A stretch of DNA of 64,000 nt, from positions 20,149 to 84,148 of the forward strand of contig CAMXIF010000014.1 of assembly GCA_947243845.1 (NCBI GenBank). The letters are read 5' to 3'. Origin of the DNA: an uncultured bacterium. Its GTDB lineage: Bacteria; Bacillota; Clostridia; Lachnospirales; Lachnospiraceae. The notes under the pieces were generated by a model. That model was given only the letters and a program-made list of their open reading frames with translations. It made no database searches and was not told the origin of the DNA. Of this stretch, positions 1-8,126 are shown one piece after another (positions within the stretch are counted from its first letter, which is position 1; every line of letters starts with the position of its first letter). The translations under genes and the position numbers were made by a program.

Positions 1-1
1 A

Positions 2-316
2 GAGATGGATCCTGCGTTTGAGGAAGCGGCCTTCAATCTGGGCACGGGAGAGATCAGCGATATTGTGGAGACGGAATATGGCTATCATATCATCAAATGT
101 ATCAGTACTTTTGACCGGGAAGAGACGGACGCCAACAAGATCAAGATTGTGGAACAGCGGCGTGAGGAGGCCTTTGGGAAGGAGTATGATGCTTATGTGG
201 ATACCCTTACCAGAAATTTGAATGAGGAATTGTGGAACACTGTGAGTTTTATTCACGATGAAAATGTGGCCACACAGGATTTCTTCGAGGTGTACGCACA
301 GTATTTTGGAACGTAA
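2..316 (+). CDS. Parvulin-type peptidyl-prolyl isomerase, C-terminal fragment
   Basis: This is the last 104 codons of a gene that begins before the window. The reading frame is open from base 2. The segment with FNLGTGEISDIVETEYGYHIIK is the typical end of a rotamase (PpiC/PrsA) domain: the G-E-I-S turn followed by V-x-T-x-Y-G-Y-H-I-I-K contains the conserved active-site histidine strand. A charged helical tail of about 60 residues follows, as in secreted PrsA/SurA-like foldases that help exported proteins fold outside the membrane. The signal peptide and N-terminal chaperone part lie outside the window, so localisation is inferred from the family only. Confidence 0.85.
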   Translation, partial: EMDPAFEEAAFNLGTGEISDIVETEYGYHIIKCISTFDREETDANKIKIVEQRREEAFGKEYDAYVDTLTRNLNEELWNTVSFIHDENVATQDFFEVYAQYFGT

Positions 317-419
317 AGTGCATATAAAGGAAAAATGTGAGAAGGGGGATTGTAAACCGACTTTAGAAAAAGTTTATAATTTTGCAACCCTGCATAAAAT
401 CTGGATAAAACGAAAATTA

Positions 420-446
420 TTAGCACTCTGTCTAACTGAGTGCTAA
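420..446. promoter_or_regulatory. CIRCE element (HrcA operator)
   Basis: Perfect match to the CIRCE consensus: TTAGCACTC (420-428), nine-base spacer, GAGTGCTAA (438-446). HrcA repressor binds this inverted repeat in front of groESL and dnaK heat-shock operons. Here it lies just upstream of the htpG promoter, so repression of htpG by HrcA is expected. Confidence 0.95.
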
Positions 447-453
447 TTTTGTC

Positions 454-482
454 TTGACTTCTATTTTACAGGGTATTAAACT
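454..482 (+). promoter_or_regulatory. Likely sigma-A promoter of htpG
   Basis: TTGACT (454-459), 17-base spacer, TAAACT (477-482). It sits 7 bases after CIRCE and about 75 bases before the htpG start, a normal arrangement for an HrcA-controlled promoter. The -10 is only a 4 of 6 match, so the assignment is tentative. Confidence 0.5.
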
Positions 483-557
483 ATTTCACAGGAAGAAAAC
501 AGGATAGGGGCCGGTCGATACGGCCTGACGGATATGGAAAGGAACGTGAGGAAAATT

Positions 558-2702
558 ATGGAAGCAAAACATGGTAATCTATCAATCAACAGCGATAACA
601 TATTCCCGATTATCAAAAAGTGGCTGTATTCAGACCATGATATTTTTTTCAGGGAACTGATCTCCAATGGATGTGATGCTATCACTAAATTAAAGAAACT
701 GGACATGATGGGCGAATATGCCCTGGCTGACGATTATAAGGCGAAGATACAGATCATCGTGAATCCTGAGGAAAAGACGCTCAAGTTCATCGATAATGGT
801 ATCGGTATGACGGCACAGGAAGTGGAGGAGTATATCAACCAGATTGCTTTCTCCGGTGCGGCGGATTTCATAGAGAAATATAAGGATAAGGCAAATGACG
901 ATCAGATCATCGGTCATTTTGGACTGGGATTCTATTCTGCGTTCATGGTGGCGGACGAGGTGCATATCGATACCCTGTCTTATCAGGAAGGAGCACAGGC
1001 AGTACACTGGGAGTGTGACGGCGGCACAGAGTTTGATATGGAAGAAGGAAGCCGTAGTGAAGTAGGAACAGAGATCACCCTGTTTATCAACGAAGACTGT
1101 CTGGAATTCTGTAACGAATATAAGGCAAGGGAAGTGATCAAGAAATACTGTTCTTTCATGCCTACGGAAATCTATCTCTCCAAGGCAAACAGCACGGAGA
1201 CACAGATCATTAAGGCAGAGGAGAAATTGGATACCGATGAAGTGGTGGAGGAGATTGCCAAGGAGAAGGAAGAGGATGAGCAGAAACTGAAGATTAAGAA
1301 GCGTCCGGAACTTCTCAATGAGATACATCCTCTGTGGGCGAAGCACCCTAATGAGTGTACGAAGGAGGAGTATCTGGAGTTCTACAGAAAAGTATTCCAG
1401 GATTACAAGGAGCCGTTGTTCTGGATTCATCTGAACATGGATTATCCTTTCAATATGAAGGGCATCCTGTATTTCCCGAAGATTAACATGGAGTATGAGT
1501 CTATCGAGGGAACCATTAAACTTTATAACAATCAGGTGTTTATCGCTGACAATATCAAAGAAGTCATTCCGGAGTTCTTACTGCTGTTAAAGGGCGTGAT
1601 CGACTGTCCGGATCTGCCGCTCAACGTATCCAGAAGTGCGCTGCAAAACGATGGCTTTGTCAAGAAGATCAGTGAGTATATCACTAAGAAAGTGGCGGAC
1701 AAGCTTTCCGGCATGTGCAAGACGGAGAAGGAAGAGTATGAGAAATACTGGGATGACATCAGTCCGTTTATCAAGTTCGGCTGCCTGAAGGATGACAAGT
1801 TCTGTGAGAAGATGACAGATTACATCCTCTTTAAGAATCTGGATGGTAACTATATGACCCTTCCGGAGTGTCTGGAAGTCAATAAGACAGATCCTGATGA
1901 GGTGGATGAGGCGGCGGAAGAAAACGCTGTGGATGAGAACGGTGAGAAGGTGGAAGCCGAGGTCGTGGACGAGAATGGTGACACAGCAGAAGCCGTGGAT
2001 GAGAATGGTGAAATGGTAGAGGCAGAGGTAGTCGATGCAGACGGTGAACCTCTGGAGGATGCCGAGGAAGAGGAGAAGAAAGAGAAGGTCATCTACTATG
2101 TGACGGATGAGAAACAGCAGAGCCAGTACATCAACATGTTCAAGGCGGCTAAGATGGATGCTGTAATCCTCACCCACAATATCGACCAGCCTTTTGTATC
2201 TCAGCTGGAGGCGAAGAACGAAGGTATTAAGTTCCAGCGTATTGACGCGGATCTGACGGATACTTTCAAGGCGAAGACATCCAAGAAGGCCGAGAAAGAG
2301 ATGGAAGAGCAGGCGGAGGCTGTGGCCAAGCTGATGAAGAAGGTTCTCAAGAAGGATGCCATCAAGGTGAAGATTGAGAAACTCAAGAATAAGAAGATAT
2401 CTTCTATGATCACTCTTTCCGAGGAGACACGCCGGATGCAGGATATGATGAAGATGTACTCCATGCAGGGCATGGGCGGTATGGATATGGGAATGTTTGG
2501 CAAGGAGGGCGAGACACTGATCCTCAATGCGAACCATCCGCTGGTACAGTATGTGATTGAGCATCAGGAAGGCGATAATGTGAAGATGATCTGCGAACAG
2601 CTCTATGATCTGGCACTCTTGCAGCAGGCGCCTTTGGAGCCTGAGGCTATGACCAAGTTTATAACCCGGAGCAATGATATTATGATGCTCTTGACTAAGT
2701 AG
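558..2702 (+). CDS. htpG: Molecular chaperone HtpG (bacterial Hsp90)
   Basis: ATP-dependent Hsp90 chaperone of 714 residues, longer than the usual 610-640. The N-terminal GHKL ATPase domain shows the family pattern (FFRELISNGCDA, then DNGIGM, then GHFGLGFYSAFMVAD). The middle domain contains the LNVSRSALQ segment with the catalytic arginine. The C-terminal dimerisation domain follows. Between the middle and C-terminal domains, at about residues 444-512, lies an extra highly acidic segment built from repeats of a VDENGE-type unit. The 3' part also has a Met/Gly-rich loop. The start at ATG 558 is preferred over in-frame ATG 534 because GTGAGG lies six bases upstream. CIRCE upstream indicates heat-shock control by HrcA. 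Confidence 0.96.
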   Translation: MEAKHGNLSINSDNIFPIIKKWLYSDHDIFFRELISNGCDAITKLKKLDMMGEYALADDYKAKIQIIVNPEEKTLKFIDNGIGMTAQEVEEYINQIAFSGAADFIEKYKDKANDDQIIGHFGLGFYSAFMVADEVHIDTLSYQEGAQAVHWECDGGTEFDMEEGSRSEVGTEITLFINEDCLEFCNEYKAREVIKKYCSFMPTEIYLSKANSTETQIIKAEEKLDTDEVVEEIAKEKEEDEQKLKIKKRPELLNEIHPLWAKHPNECTKEEYLEFYRKVFQDYKEPLFWIHLNMDYPFNMKGILYFPKINMEYESIEGTIKLYNNQVFIADNIKEVIPEFLLLLKGVIDCPDLPLNVSRSALQNDGFVKKISEYITKKVADKLSGMCKTEKEEYEKYWDDISPFIKFGCLKDDKFCEKMTDYILFKNLDGNYMTLPECLEVNKTDPDEVDEAAEENAVDENGEKVEAEVVDENGDTAEAVDENGEMVEAEVVDADGEPLEDAEEEEKKEKVIYYVTDEKQQSQYINMFKAAKMDAVILTHNIDQPFVSQLEAKNEGIKFQRIDADLTDTFKAKTSKKAEKEMEEQAEAVAKLMKKVLKKDAIKVKIEKLKNKKISSMITLSEETRRMQDMMKMYSMQGMGGMDMGMFGKEGETLILNANHPLVQYVIEHQEGDNVKMICEQLYDLALLQQAPLEPEAMTKFITRSNDIMMLLTK

Positions 2703-2745
2703 GGCTTGTAGATATCCAAAAGTTATGTAAACTAGAATGGATAAG

Positions 2746-2796
2746 AATGACCGGTTGCAACGCCAGAAACGGCGGGTGAAACCGGTCATTTGTGTT
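2746..2796 (+). terminator. Terminator after htpG
   Basis: Stem AATGACCGGTT (2746-2756) pairs with AACCGGTCATT (2780-2790), with a small nested GCC/GGC hairpin in the loop, followed by a T-rich tail (TGTGTT). Confidence 0.75.
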
Positions 2797-3068
2797 AATA
2801 GCGGATGTACTGTCTTTGTTCATAAGTCGGTTGAAAAGAATATGAAAAATATTATCATTTAAATGTTGAATGTTTTGACAGTTTTATATAACTAAGGGAT
2901 TCTGTATGTTGATGGTCTGATACAGGTATACCGGATGTCAGAATCAAAGATTGTATGGAAAGAAATCATGAAACAGGGGGATGCCAGGCATGAATGTAAA
3001 GCGTTTTGAACCTTCGTATTACGAACGTGAGAATCCGGATGTGGAACAATAAAGATTTATAAAACAGC
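2791..3068. other. Noncoding gap with one possible 20-codon ORF
   Basis: No recognisable gene. The only candidate is a 20-codon ORF from ATG 2990 to TAA 3052 (N-terminus MNVKRFEP) with AGGGGG nine bases upstream. A TTGACA at 2875-2880 lacks a good -10 at normal spacing. The peptide matches nothing I know and may be chance or a gene remnant. Confidence 0.3.
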
Positions 3069-3095
3069 AGGGCCGGGGTATTACCCCGGTTCTGC
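3060..3095 (-). terminator. Terminator overlapping the stop codon of the SpoIID-like gene
   Basis: Hairpin with GC-rich arms CCGGGGT (3073-3079) and ACCCCGG (3083-3089), extended by GCAG/CTGC on the outside. Read on the minus strand it is followed by TGTTTTAT. The stop codon of the upstream minus-strand gene lies inside the stem. Confidence 0.7.
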
Positions 3096-4346
3096 GATTC
3101 TACTGACTCCTACATAGATTTCCGAGATTTTATACCATGTGGGATAGTCCACAATCCCGGTCTGGGGAAGATTGAAGATACGCTGGAATATCCTCACGGT
3201 ATTGGCGGTATTGGTTCCGTAGATGCCATCGGCTGCAATCCGTGGAATGGCCGGGTAATTCTGGGCGATACGGTTGAGCTGCTGTTGAATCTGCAGGACT
3301 TTGTCGCCGGATGCACCCACATTCAGGTTATAGCCGGGCCAGGAGGAAGGGACACCGGAAACAGCTACGGCGCTGTTGATATACATATCGCTGCCGTAAT
3401 AATAGCGGATGATCTCGATGGGAGAGTAGCCCTCATCCCCCAGATACTTGGAACCCCATTGGCTTAAGCCATTGCAGGTTACGTTCCGGCCGTCACAGTA
3501 GGAGGTAAAGATTGGCTGGCGAACTCCGGGACGGGAGAGGTAGTTGGCGAAGATACTGTCTACCAGCCTGTCGATGTTTTTGTAGATGTTGCGCCCGCGA
3601 ATCCATTTTTGGTCATAGGCGGTGGAGGATGTGATGGTGAAATTATATCCTTTATTTCTATACCATTCGGTGTATACTCGGTTTAAGGTAAAGGACATGA
3701 TGGCCAGTGTATTGGCATAGATAGCGTTTTCCGGCCAGGTAGCATAGATTTCAGAGGATACCACGTTCTTGATATAATCCCGGTAACGGACATAATAGTT
3801 GACGGCGGTGGAGTCAGAGGGAACGCCATCATGTACGATGATATATTCCGGGATGACCACGCGGCTTAAGACAATCTCACCGGATTCATCCATAGGTTTG
3901 ATCTCATCTTCCGGGATCTTGGGCGGATAGTCCCCATATAGGGTGTGGTCAGGAATTGCAATGATCTCTTCGTTATCCTGTGTCATCTCAGTGGGCGTCA
4001 TTGCAATATTCTGGACGGCAGTCACATCCGGCAGAACTTCCACACCGGATACAATCACCGGCTCATAGCCGGGCGCTGTGACAGATACCGTATATTCGGA
4101 ATACGGCATGGGTGAATTGGGTGTGAGGCTGTATTGCAGGGGCGGTGTTTTGAGATTTATGACATCTGTCTGTCCGGAAGAGTCTGTATTCAGGGTTTCT
4201 ACCGTGCTGTCAGGCTCTCCGGTAAAGGAGATGGTGACAGATGCGTTCTGTATGGGGATCAGGCCGATGTTTGCAGTGACATTGATCTGCAGCTGTCCGG
4301 TTGTGTCATCCTCATTCTGTGTGCTCTTTAATATGTTTTCTTCCAT
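3081..4346 (-). CDS. SpoIID-like domain protein with C-terminal peptidoglycan-binding domain
   Basis: Predicted 421-residue cell-wall or spore-associated protein. Residues about 20-120 look like a beta-sandwich domain (carboxypeptidase-regulatory/Ig type: IPIQNASVTI, then a PGYEP-type turn). The centre (about 165-330) resembles the SpoIID/LytB family: YIKNVVSSEI, ATWPENA, NTLAIMSF and a C-x-G-x-N-V-T-C segment ending in GLSQWG. The C-terminus (about 340-410) is a PG_binding_1 repeat (GDKVLQIQQQLN, then DGIYG, then VRIFQ). No signal peptide is visible, which is odd for a wall protein. Start ATG 4346 has GAGG six bases upstream; a TTG 39 bases earlier is less likely. SpoIID proteins cleave or bind denuded peptidoglycan; this activity is inferred by family only. 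Confidence 0.75.
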   Translation of the reverse strand: MEENILKSTQNEDDTTGQLQINVTANIGLIPIQNASVTISFTGEPDSTVETLNTDSSGQTDVINLKTPPLQYSLTPNSPMPYSEYTVSVTAPGYEPVIVSGVEVLPDVTAVQNIAMTPTEMTQDNEEIIAIPDHTLYGDYPPKIPEDEIKPMDESGEIVLSRVVIPEYIIVHDGVPSDSTAVNYYVRYRDYIKNVVSSEIYATWPENAIYANTLAIMSFTLNRVYTEWYRNKGYNFTITSSTAYDQKWIRGRNIYKNIDRLVDSIFANYLSRPGVRQPIFTSYCDGRNVTCNGLSQWGSKYLGDEGYSPIEIIRYYYGSDMYINSAVAVSGVPSSWPGYNLNVGASGDKVLQIQQQLNRIAQNYPAIPRIAADGIYGTNTANTVRIFQRIFNLPQTGIVDYPTWYKISEIYVGVSRIAEPG

Positions 4347-4391
4347 AGGATACCTCGTTGGCTCTCTTATCTTTAGGGTATGCAATTAAGG

Positions 4392-4421
4392 TTGCACATG
4401 CTACCTCATAAATGGTATACT
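4392..4421 (+). promoter_or_regulatory. Likely promoter of the four-gene unknown operon
   Basis: TTGCAC (4392-4397), 18-base spacer, TATACT (4416-4421), about 80 bases before the first gene. It is divergent from the SpoIID-like gene, whose start is at 4346. Confidence 0.6.
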
Positions 4422-4503
4422 ATAATCAGTATGCGGTATTGTAATCTGCAGTCGATTTCTGGCAGATAATGGCACGATCAATCCCAGCATAGGGAGTGGA
4501 AAA

Positions 4504-7500
4504 GTGAGACAGGTAATAGAAGAAATCTTACATGGTAAATTTAATTTTGAGAGCGGTTCTCTGGACTTTTCCTGCCCGCGCATTGAGTTGTCGCTCCATG
4601 CCGACACGGCCTGTGAGGGATTTTTTTTGGTGTACGGCCCTGAGGGGCAGGTGACGGAGGGGCATGTAACGTCTTCCGACCTGCGCATGGAATGTGTGAC
4701 CAGGACTTTCAGCGGCAGCCAGGATGAGATCCTGTATCGGTTTGATGCCGCGGGTATGGAAGCGGGGGAAGAAGTCAGGGGCAGCTTTCACGTGATTTCC
4801 AACCACGGTGAATATTATCTTCCCTTCTCGGTGTCCATTGTGCCGGAGGCGATCACTTCCAGTCTGGGAAATATCAAAAATCTGTTCCACTTTACCAATC
4901 TGGCAAAGAGCAGCTGGGAAGAGGCGGTGAAGCTTTTTTATTCCAGGGAATTTAAGGCTGTGTTCGCCGGCAATGACAGACAGCATTATGCGGCTTATAA
5001 AGGACTTTCAGCGGTGCCCGGCAACGAGCATAATGTGGAAGAATTTCTTCTGGAGATCAATAAGAAAAAAGCAGTGGAGTATATTCCGGAGGAAAAGGAG
5101 ATTAAGATAGAAGACCCGCTGGAGACCACCCGGTATGCACTGGTGGTCAACCGCAACGGCTGGGGGTATACCCGTTTGCGGATTGCCGTGGAGGGAGACT
5201 TCCTGCAGTTGAAAGAGGATGAGGTGACAGATTCCGCATTTTTGGGGAATATTTACCGGGTCTATTATTATGTGGAACATGACAAACTGCACGCGGGCAA
5301 TAATTATGGCGCGATTCTTCTGATACAGGAACATGAGACGATACGGATTCCGGTCACTGTGGTGAAAAGCACTGTGGGGAGAAAACTTCTGGGCCTGCAG
5401 CGGGAAAAGAAGCAGCTCACAGTGGAAGTAATGGCTTATTATCAGGCTTTTCGTATGAAGAAGATCGGGACAAAGACCTGGCTTACGGAAACCAATAAGC
5501 TGCTGGGACGTATGGCAGAGATAGACGATAAGGATGTTGCGGTGAAACTTTTTACAGCGCAGATTCTGCTCACGGAGGAACGTTATAACGAGGGCAGGTG
5601 GCTGATCGAGAAGCAGAGGGATTCGGTGGAGATGAGAAAGGATGCCGATCCGGCGCTGTGGTGCTATTATCTGTATCTGACCACGCTTTACAGTAAGGAA
5701 GAGCATTATGTGGATGAAGTGGCGGATATGGTGGAGAGCATCTATGAGCGCAATCGCGGCAATTGGCGGATTGCCTGGCTTTTGTCTTATCTTTCGGAAG
5801 AGTATGTAAAGAGTCCGACCCGTAAATGGGCGCTCTTGGAGGAGTTATTTGCTCATCACTGCACTTCTCCTGTTATTTACATAGAAGCATGGAATATCAT
5901 CCGCGCGAATCCGGCGATGCTCTTAAAGCTGGATACATTTGAACAGCAAATATTGACTTATGCGGTCAAGAACGACCTTTTAAAAGAGGATGTCATCCGG
6001 CAGATAGTTTATCTTGCCCAGCATCAGCGAGGCTATTCGGTCAGCCTGTATAAGATTCTCGCGGGATGTTATGAGAAGATGCCGGACAGTGAGATTTTGC
6101 ATGCGGTATGCAGTCTGCTCATTAAGGGAAACTGCCGTGGGGAGGAATACTTTAAATGGTATAGCGCGGGAGTGGAGGAGAATCTGCGGATCACGAGACT
6201 CTATGAATATTATATGATGTCCATCTCCCTGGATTATGACGGGCCGCTGCCGAAGATGATATTGATGTATTTTGCCTATCAGAGTGACCTGCACTATGAG
6301 ATTACGGCTTATCTCTATGCCTATGTTCACAGGCACAGGGAGGAGATGCCGGATATTTATGTAAACTATACGGCGGCCATGGAACGCTTTGTGCTGGAGC
6401 AGATGAAACGGGGACACGTGAATAAGCATCTGGCTTATCTCTACCGTCACATCATCAGTCTGCCTATGGTCGATGAGGAGAGCGCCAAGGCGCTGGCATC
6501 TCTTCTATTTGTAAGGGAAATACGGGTGGCATCCGATAAAATCAAAGAAGTGATTCTGTCTTATCCGTATCGGAAGGATCTGAAAGTCTATCCGCTTACG
6601 GCGGGCAGGGCACTGGTGCCGGTCTATGCTTCCGATTGTAAGATTCTTTTGGGAGATGGGGAAGGCAACCGTTATAGCACGAGTGTGGAGTATCAGATGG
6701 AGACATTGCTCAGTCCGGTCAGGCTGGCCCTGATGATCTCTCCCTTTGTACGCGATCACCTGGGATATGCGATTTACATGTGTTATGAGTATCAGAATAC
6801 ACTTACGGTACAGGATGACAATGTGGATTTGTTTGCCCTGCTTGCGCAGTCGGAGCGGATTGAGGATCATACCAGACGCATGATCCGCAGGATGCTGGTT
6901 GATTTTTATTATGAAAAGGACAGGATGAGGGAGCTGGATGATTTCCTGCTTGCCCTGCATCCGGAAGAGATACGGACGAAAGACCGTGGGGAGATTGTGC
7001 GCTGCATGGTGAACCGGGGTATGTATGAGGAAGCCTACGAATGGGTCTGCCGCTACGGTCCCTACAGTATGGATGCCAAGACACTGCTGAAATTATGCAG
7101 CAGGCTGTTGGATTTATTGGAGATTGAGGATGATCCGCTGATGACGGCCGTGCTGTTTTATGTGATGCAGAAGGGAAAGTACGATGATAGTGTCCTGCAG
7201 TATCTGGTGCGTTATTTTAACGGCAGTATTAAGGAGATGCGGGATGTATGGAAGACGGCACAGGCCTTTGGTGTGGATACATATGGCTTGTGTGAGCGTA
7301 TGATCGTGCAGATGCTCTATACGGGAGCTCATGTGGGAGAAAAGATTGAGATCTTTCGTTCTTATAATAAGAGCGGGGGCAGTGAACGCCTGCGGGCTGC
7401 TTTTTTGTCGCAGTGCTGCTATGATTATGTGATTGGTGAGCAGATTACGGAGCCTTATGTATTTGAGAGTGTTCTGCAGTTGTATCTGGAGGGCGCACAG

Positions 7501-8070
7501 CTGCACTTTGTCTGCAAGATTGCCTGTCTGCGCCACTATGCTGAGAACCGTCAGGATCAGACGAATACGGTCAAACGTGCCTGTGCGGACTTTTTGCGGG
7601 ACCTTTTGGATAAGCAGATCGTGCTGCCGCTCTATAAAGAATATCAGGGTGTGCTGCCGCAGATGGATGCCTATCTGGATAAGACCATGGTGGAGTATCG
7701 GGTAAGACCGGGCAGCAGAGCGGTCATCCACTATGTGATTCAGAGTGAGGGTACCGGGGAGAATGAGTATTGTAAGGAAGAGATGCGGGACATGTTCGGT
7801 GGTATCTGTGTGAAGGAGTTTGTGCTGTTCTTTGGGGAAAGGCTGCAATACTATATCACCGAAGAGACGGAGAACGGAGAACAGCTGACGAAGAGCGGCA
7901 CGATCAATAAGAGCGATATTGGGCAGGAAAACTTTGAGAATCGGTTCTCGATGCTCAATGATATCATGATCGGTAAGACGTTACAGGATTACGACACTGT
8001 GGATAACCTGCTGCAGGAGTATTACAGGCAGGATCATATGGTGGAACAGATATTTATGACGCTTCGCTGA
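4504..8070 (+). CDS. Large conserved protein, DUF5717-like (first gene of unknown four-gene operon)
   Basis: 1188 residues, GTG start with AGGGAGTGG just upstream. Function unknown. It resembles the large Lachnospiraceae family I know as DUF5717; this naming is from memory. The N-terminal 320 residues are rich in beta strands and look like two sandwich domains joined by a helical link (first ending near VSIVPEA, second from DPLETTRYALVV to IRIPVTVVKS). The rest is an almost all-helical solenoid with TPR/HEAT-like spacing (for example YNEGRWLIEKQ, LWCYYLYLTTLY, MYEEAYEWVCRYGP). I see no transmembrane segment, signal peptide or catalytic motif, so a scaffold role is plausible. It is followed after 56 bases by an ATPase-fold gene and then two further genes on the same strand. 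Confidence 0.8.
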   Translation: MRQVIEEILHGKFNFESGSLDFSCPRIELSLHADTACEGFFLVYGPEGQVTEGHVTSSDLRMECVTRTFSGSQDEILYRFDAAGMEAGEEVRGSFHVISNHGEYYLPFSVSIVPEAITSSLGNIKNLFHFTNLAKSSWEEAVKLFYSREFKAVFAGNDRQHYAAYKGLSAVPGNEHNVEEFLLEINKKKAVEYIPEEKEIKIEDPLETTRYALVVNRNGWGYTRLRIAVEGDFLQLKEDEVTDSAFLGNIYRVYYYVEHDKLHAGNNYGAILLIQEHETIRIPVTVVKSTVGRKLLGLQREKKQLTVEVMAYYQAFRMKKIGTKTWLTETNKLLGRMAEIDDKDVAVKLFTAQILLTEERYNEGRWLIEKQRDSVEMRKDADPALWCYYLYLTTLYSKEEHYVDEVADMVESIYERNRGNWRIAWLLSYLSEEYVKSPTRKWALLEELFAHHCTSPVIYIEAWNIIRANPAMLLKLDTFEQQILTYAVKNDLLKEDVIRQIVYLAQHQRGYSVSLYKILAGCYEKMPDSEILHAVCSLLIKGNCRGEEYFKWYSAGVEENLRITRLYEYYMMSISLDYDGPLPKMILMYFAYQSDLHYEITAYLYAYVHRHREEMPDIYVNYTAAMERFVLEQMKRGHVNKHLAYLYRHIISLPMVDEESAKALASLLFVREIRVASDKIKEVILSYPYRKDLKVYPLTAGRALVPVYASDCKILLGDGEGNRYSTSVEYQMETLLSPVRLALMISPFVRDHLGYAIYMCYEYQNTLTVQDDNVDLFALLAQSERIEDHTRRMIRRMLVDFYYEKDRMRELDDFLLALHPEEIRTKDRGEIVRCMVNRGMYEEAYEWVCRYGPYSMDAKTLLKLCSRLLDLLEIEDDPLMTAVLFYVMQKGKYDDSVLQYLVRYFNGSIKEMRDVWKTAQAFGVDTYGLCERMIVQMLYTGAHVGEKIEIFRSYNKSGGSERLRAAFLSQCCYDYVIGEQITEPYVFESVLQLYLEGAQLHFVCKIACLRHYAENRQDQTNTVKRACADFLRDLLDKQIVLPLYKEYQGVLPQMDAYLDKTMVEYRVRPGSRAVIHYVIQSEGTGENEYCKEEMRDMFGGICVKEFVLFFGERLQYYITEETENGEQLTKSGTINKSDIGQENFENRFSMLNDIMIGKTLQDYDTVDNLLQEYYRQDHMVEQIFMTLR

Positions 8071-8126
8071 ACGGTTGACAGGACGGCCACAAGCAGGGCG
8101 GATCAAAGGGAGTAAAAGCAGGGATT

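Noticed and set aside
690..1430. 246-codon minus-strand open frame
   Set aside because: Antisense to the HtpG N-terminal domain; no start signal or plausible protein features.
1850..2092. Ser/Thr-rich antisense ORF opposite the HtpG acidic repeats
   Set aside because: Reverse reading of GAG/GAT/GAA codons gives Ser/Thr/Phe repeats. It is an artefact of the repeat, not a gene.
1587..2789. 400-codon open frame antisense to htpG
   Set aside because: It is the shadow of the purine-rich, acidic htpG coding strand. The product is low-complexity Leu/His-rich, with no ribosome site or homology that I can see.
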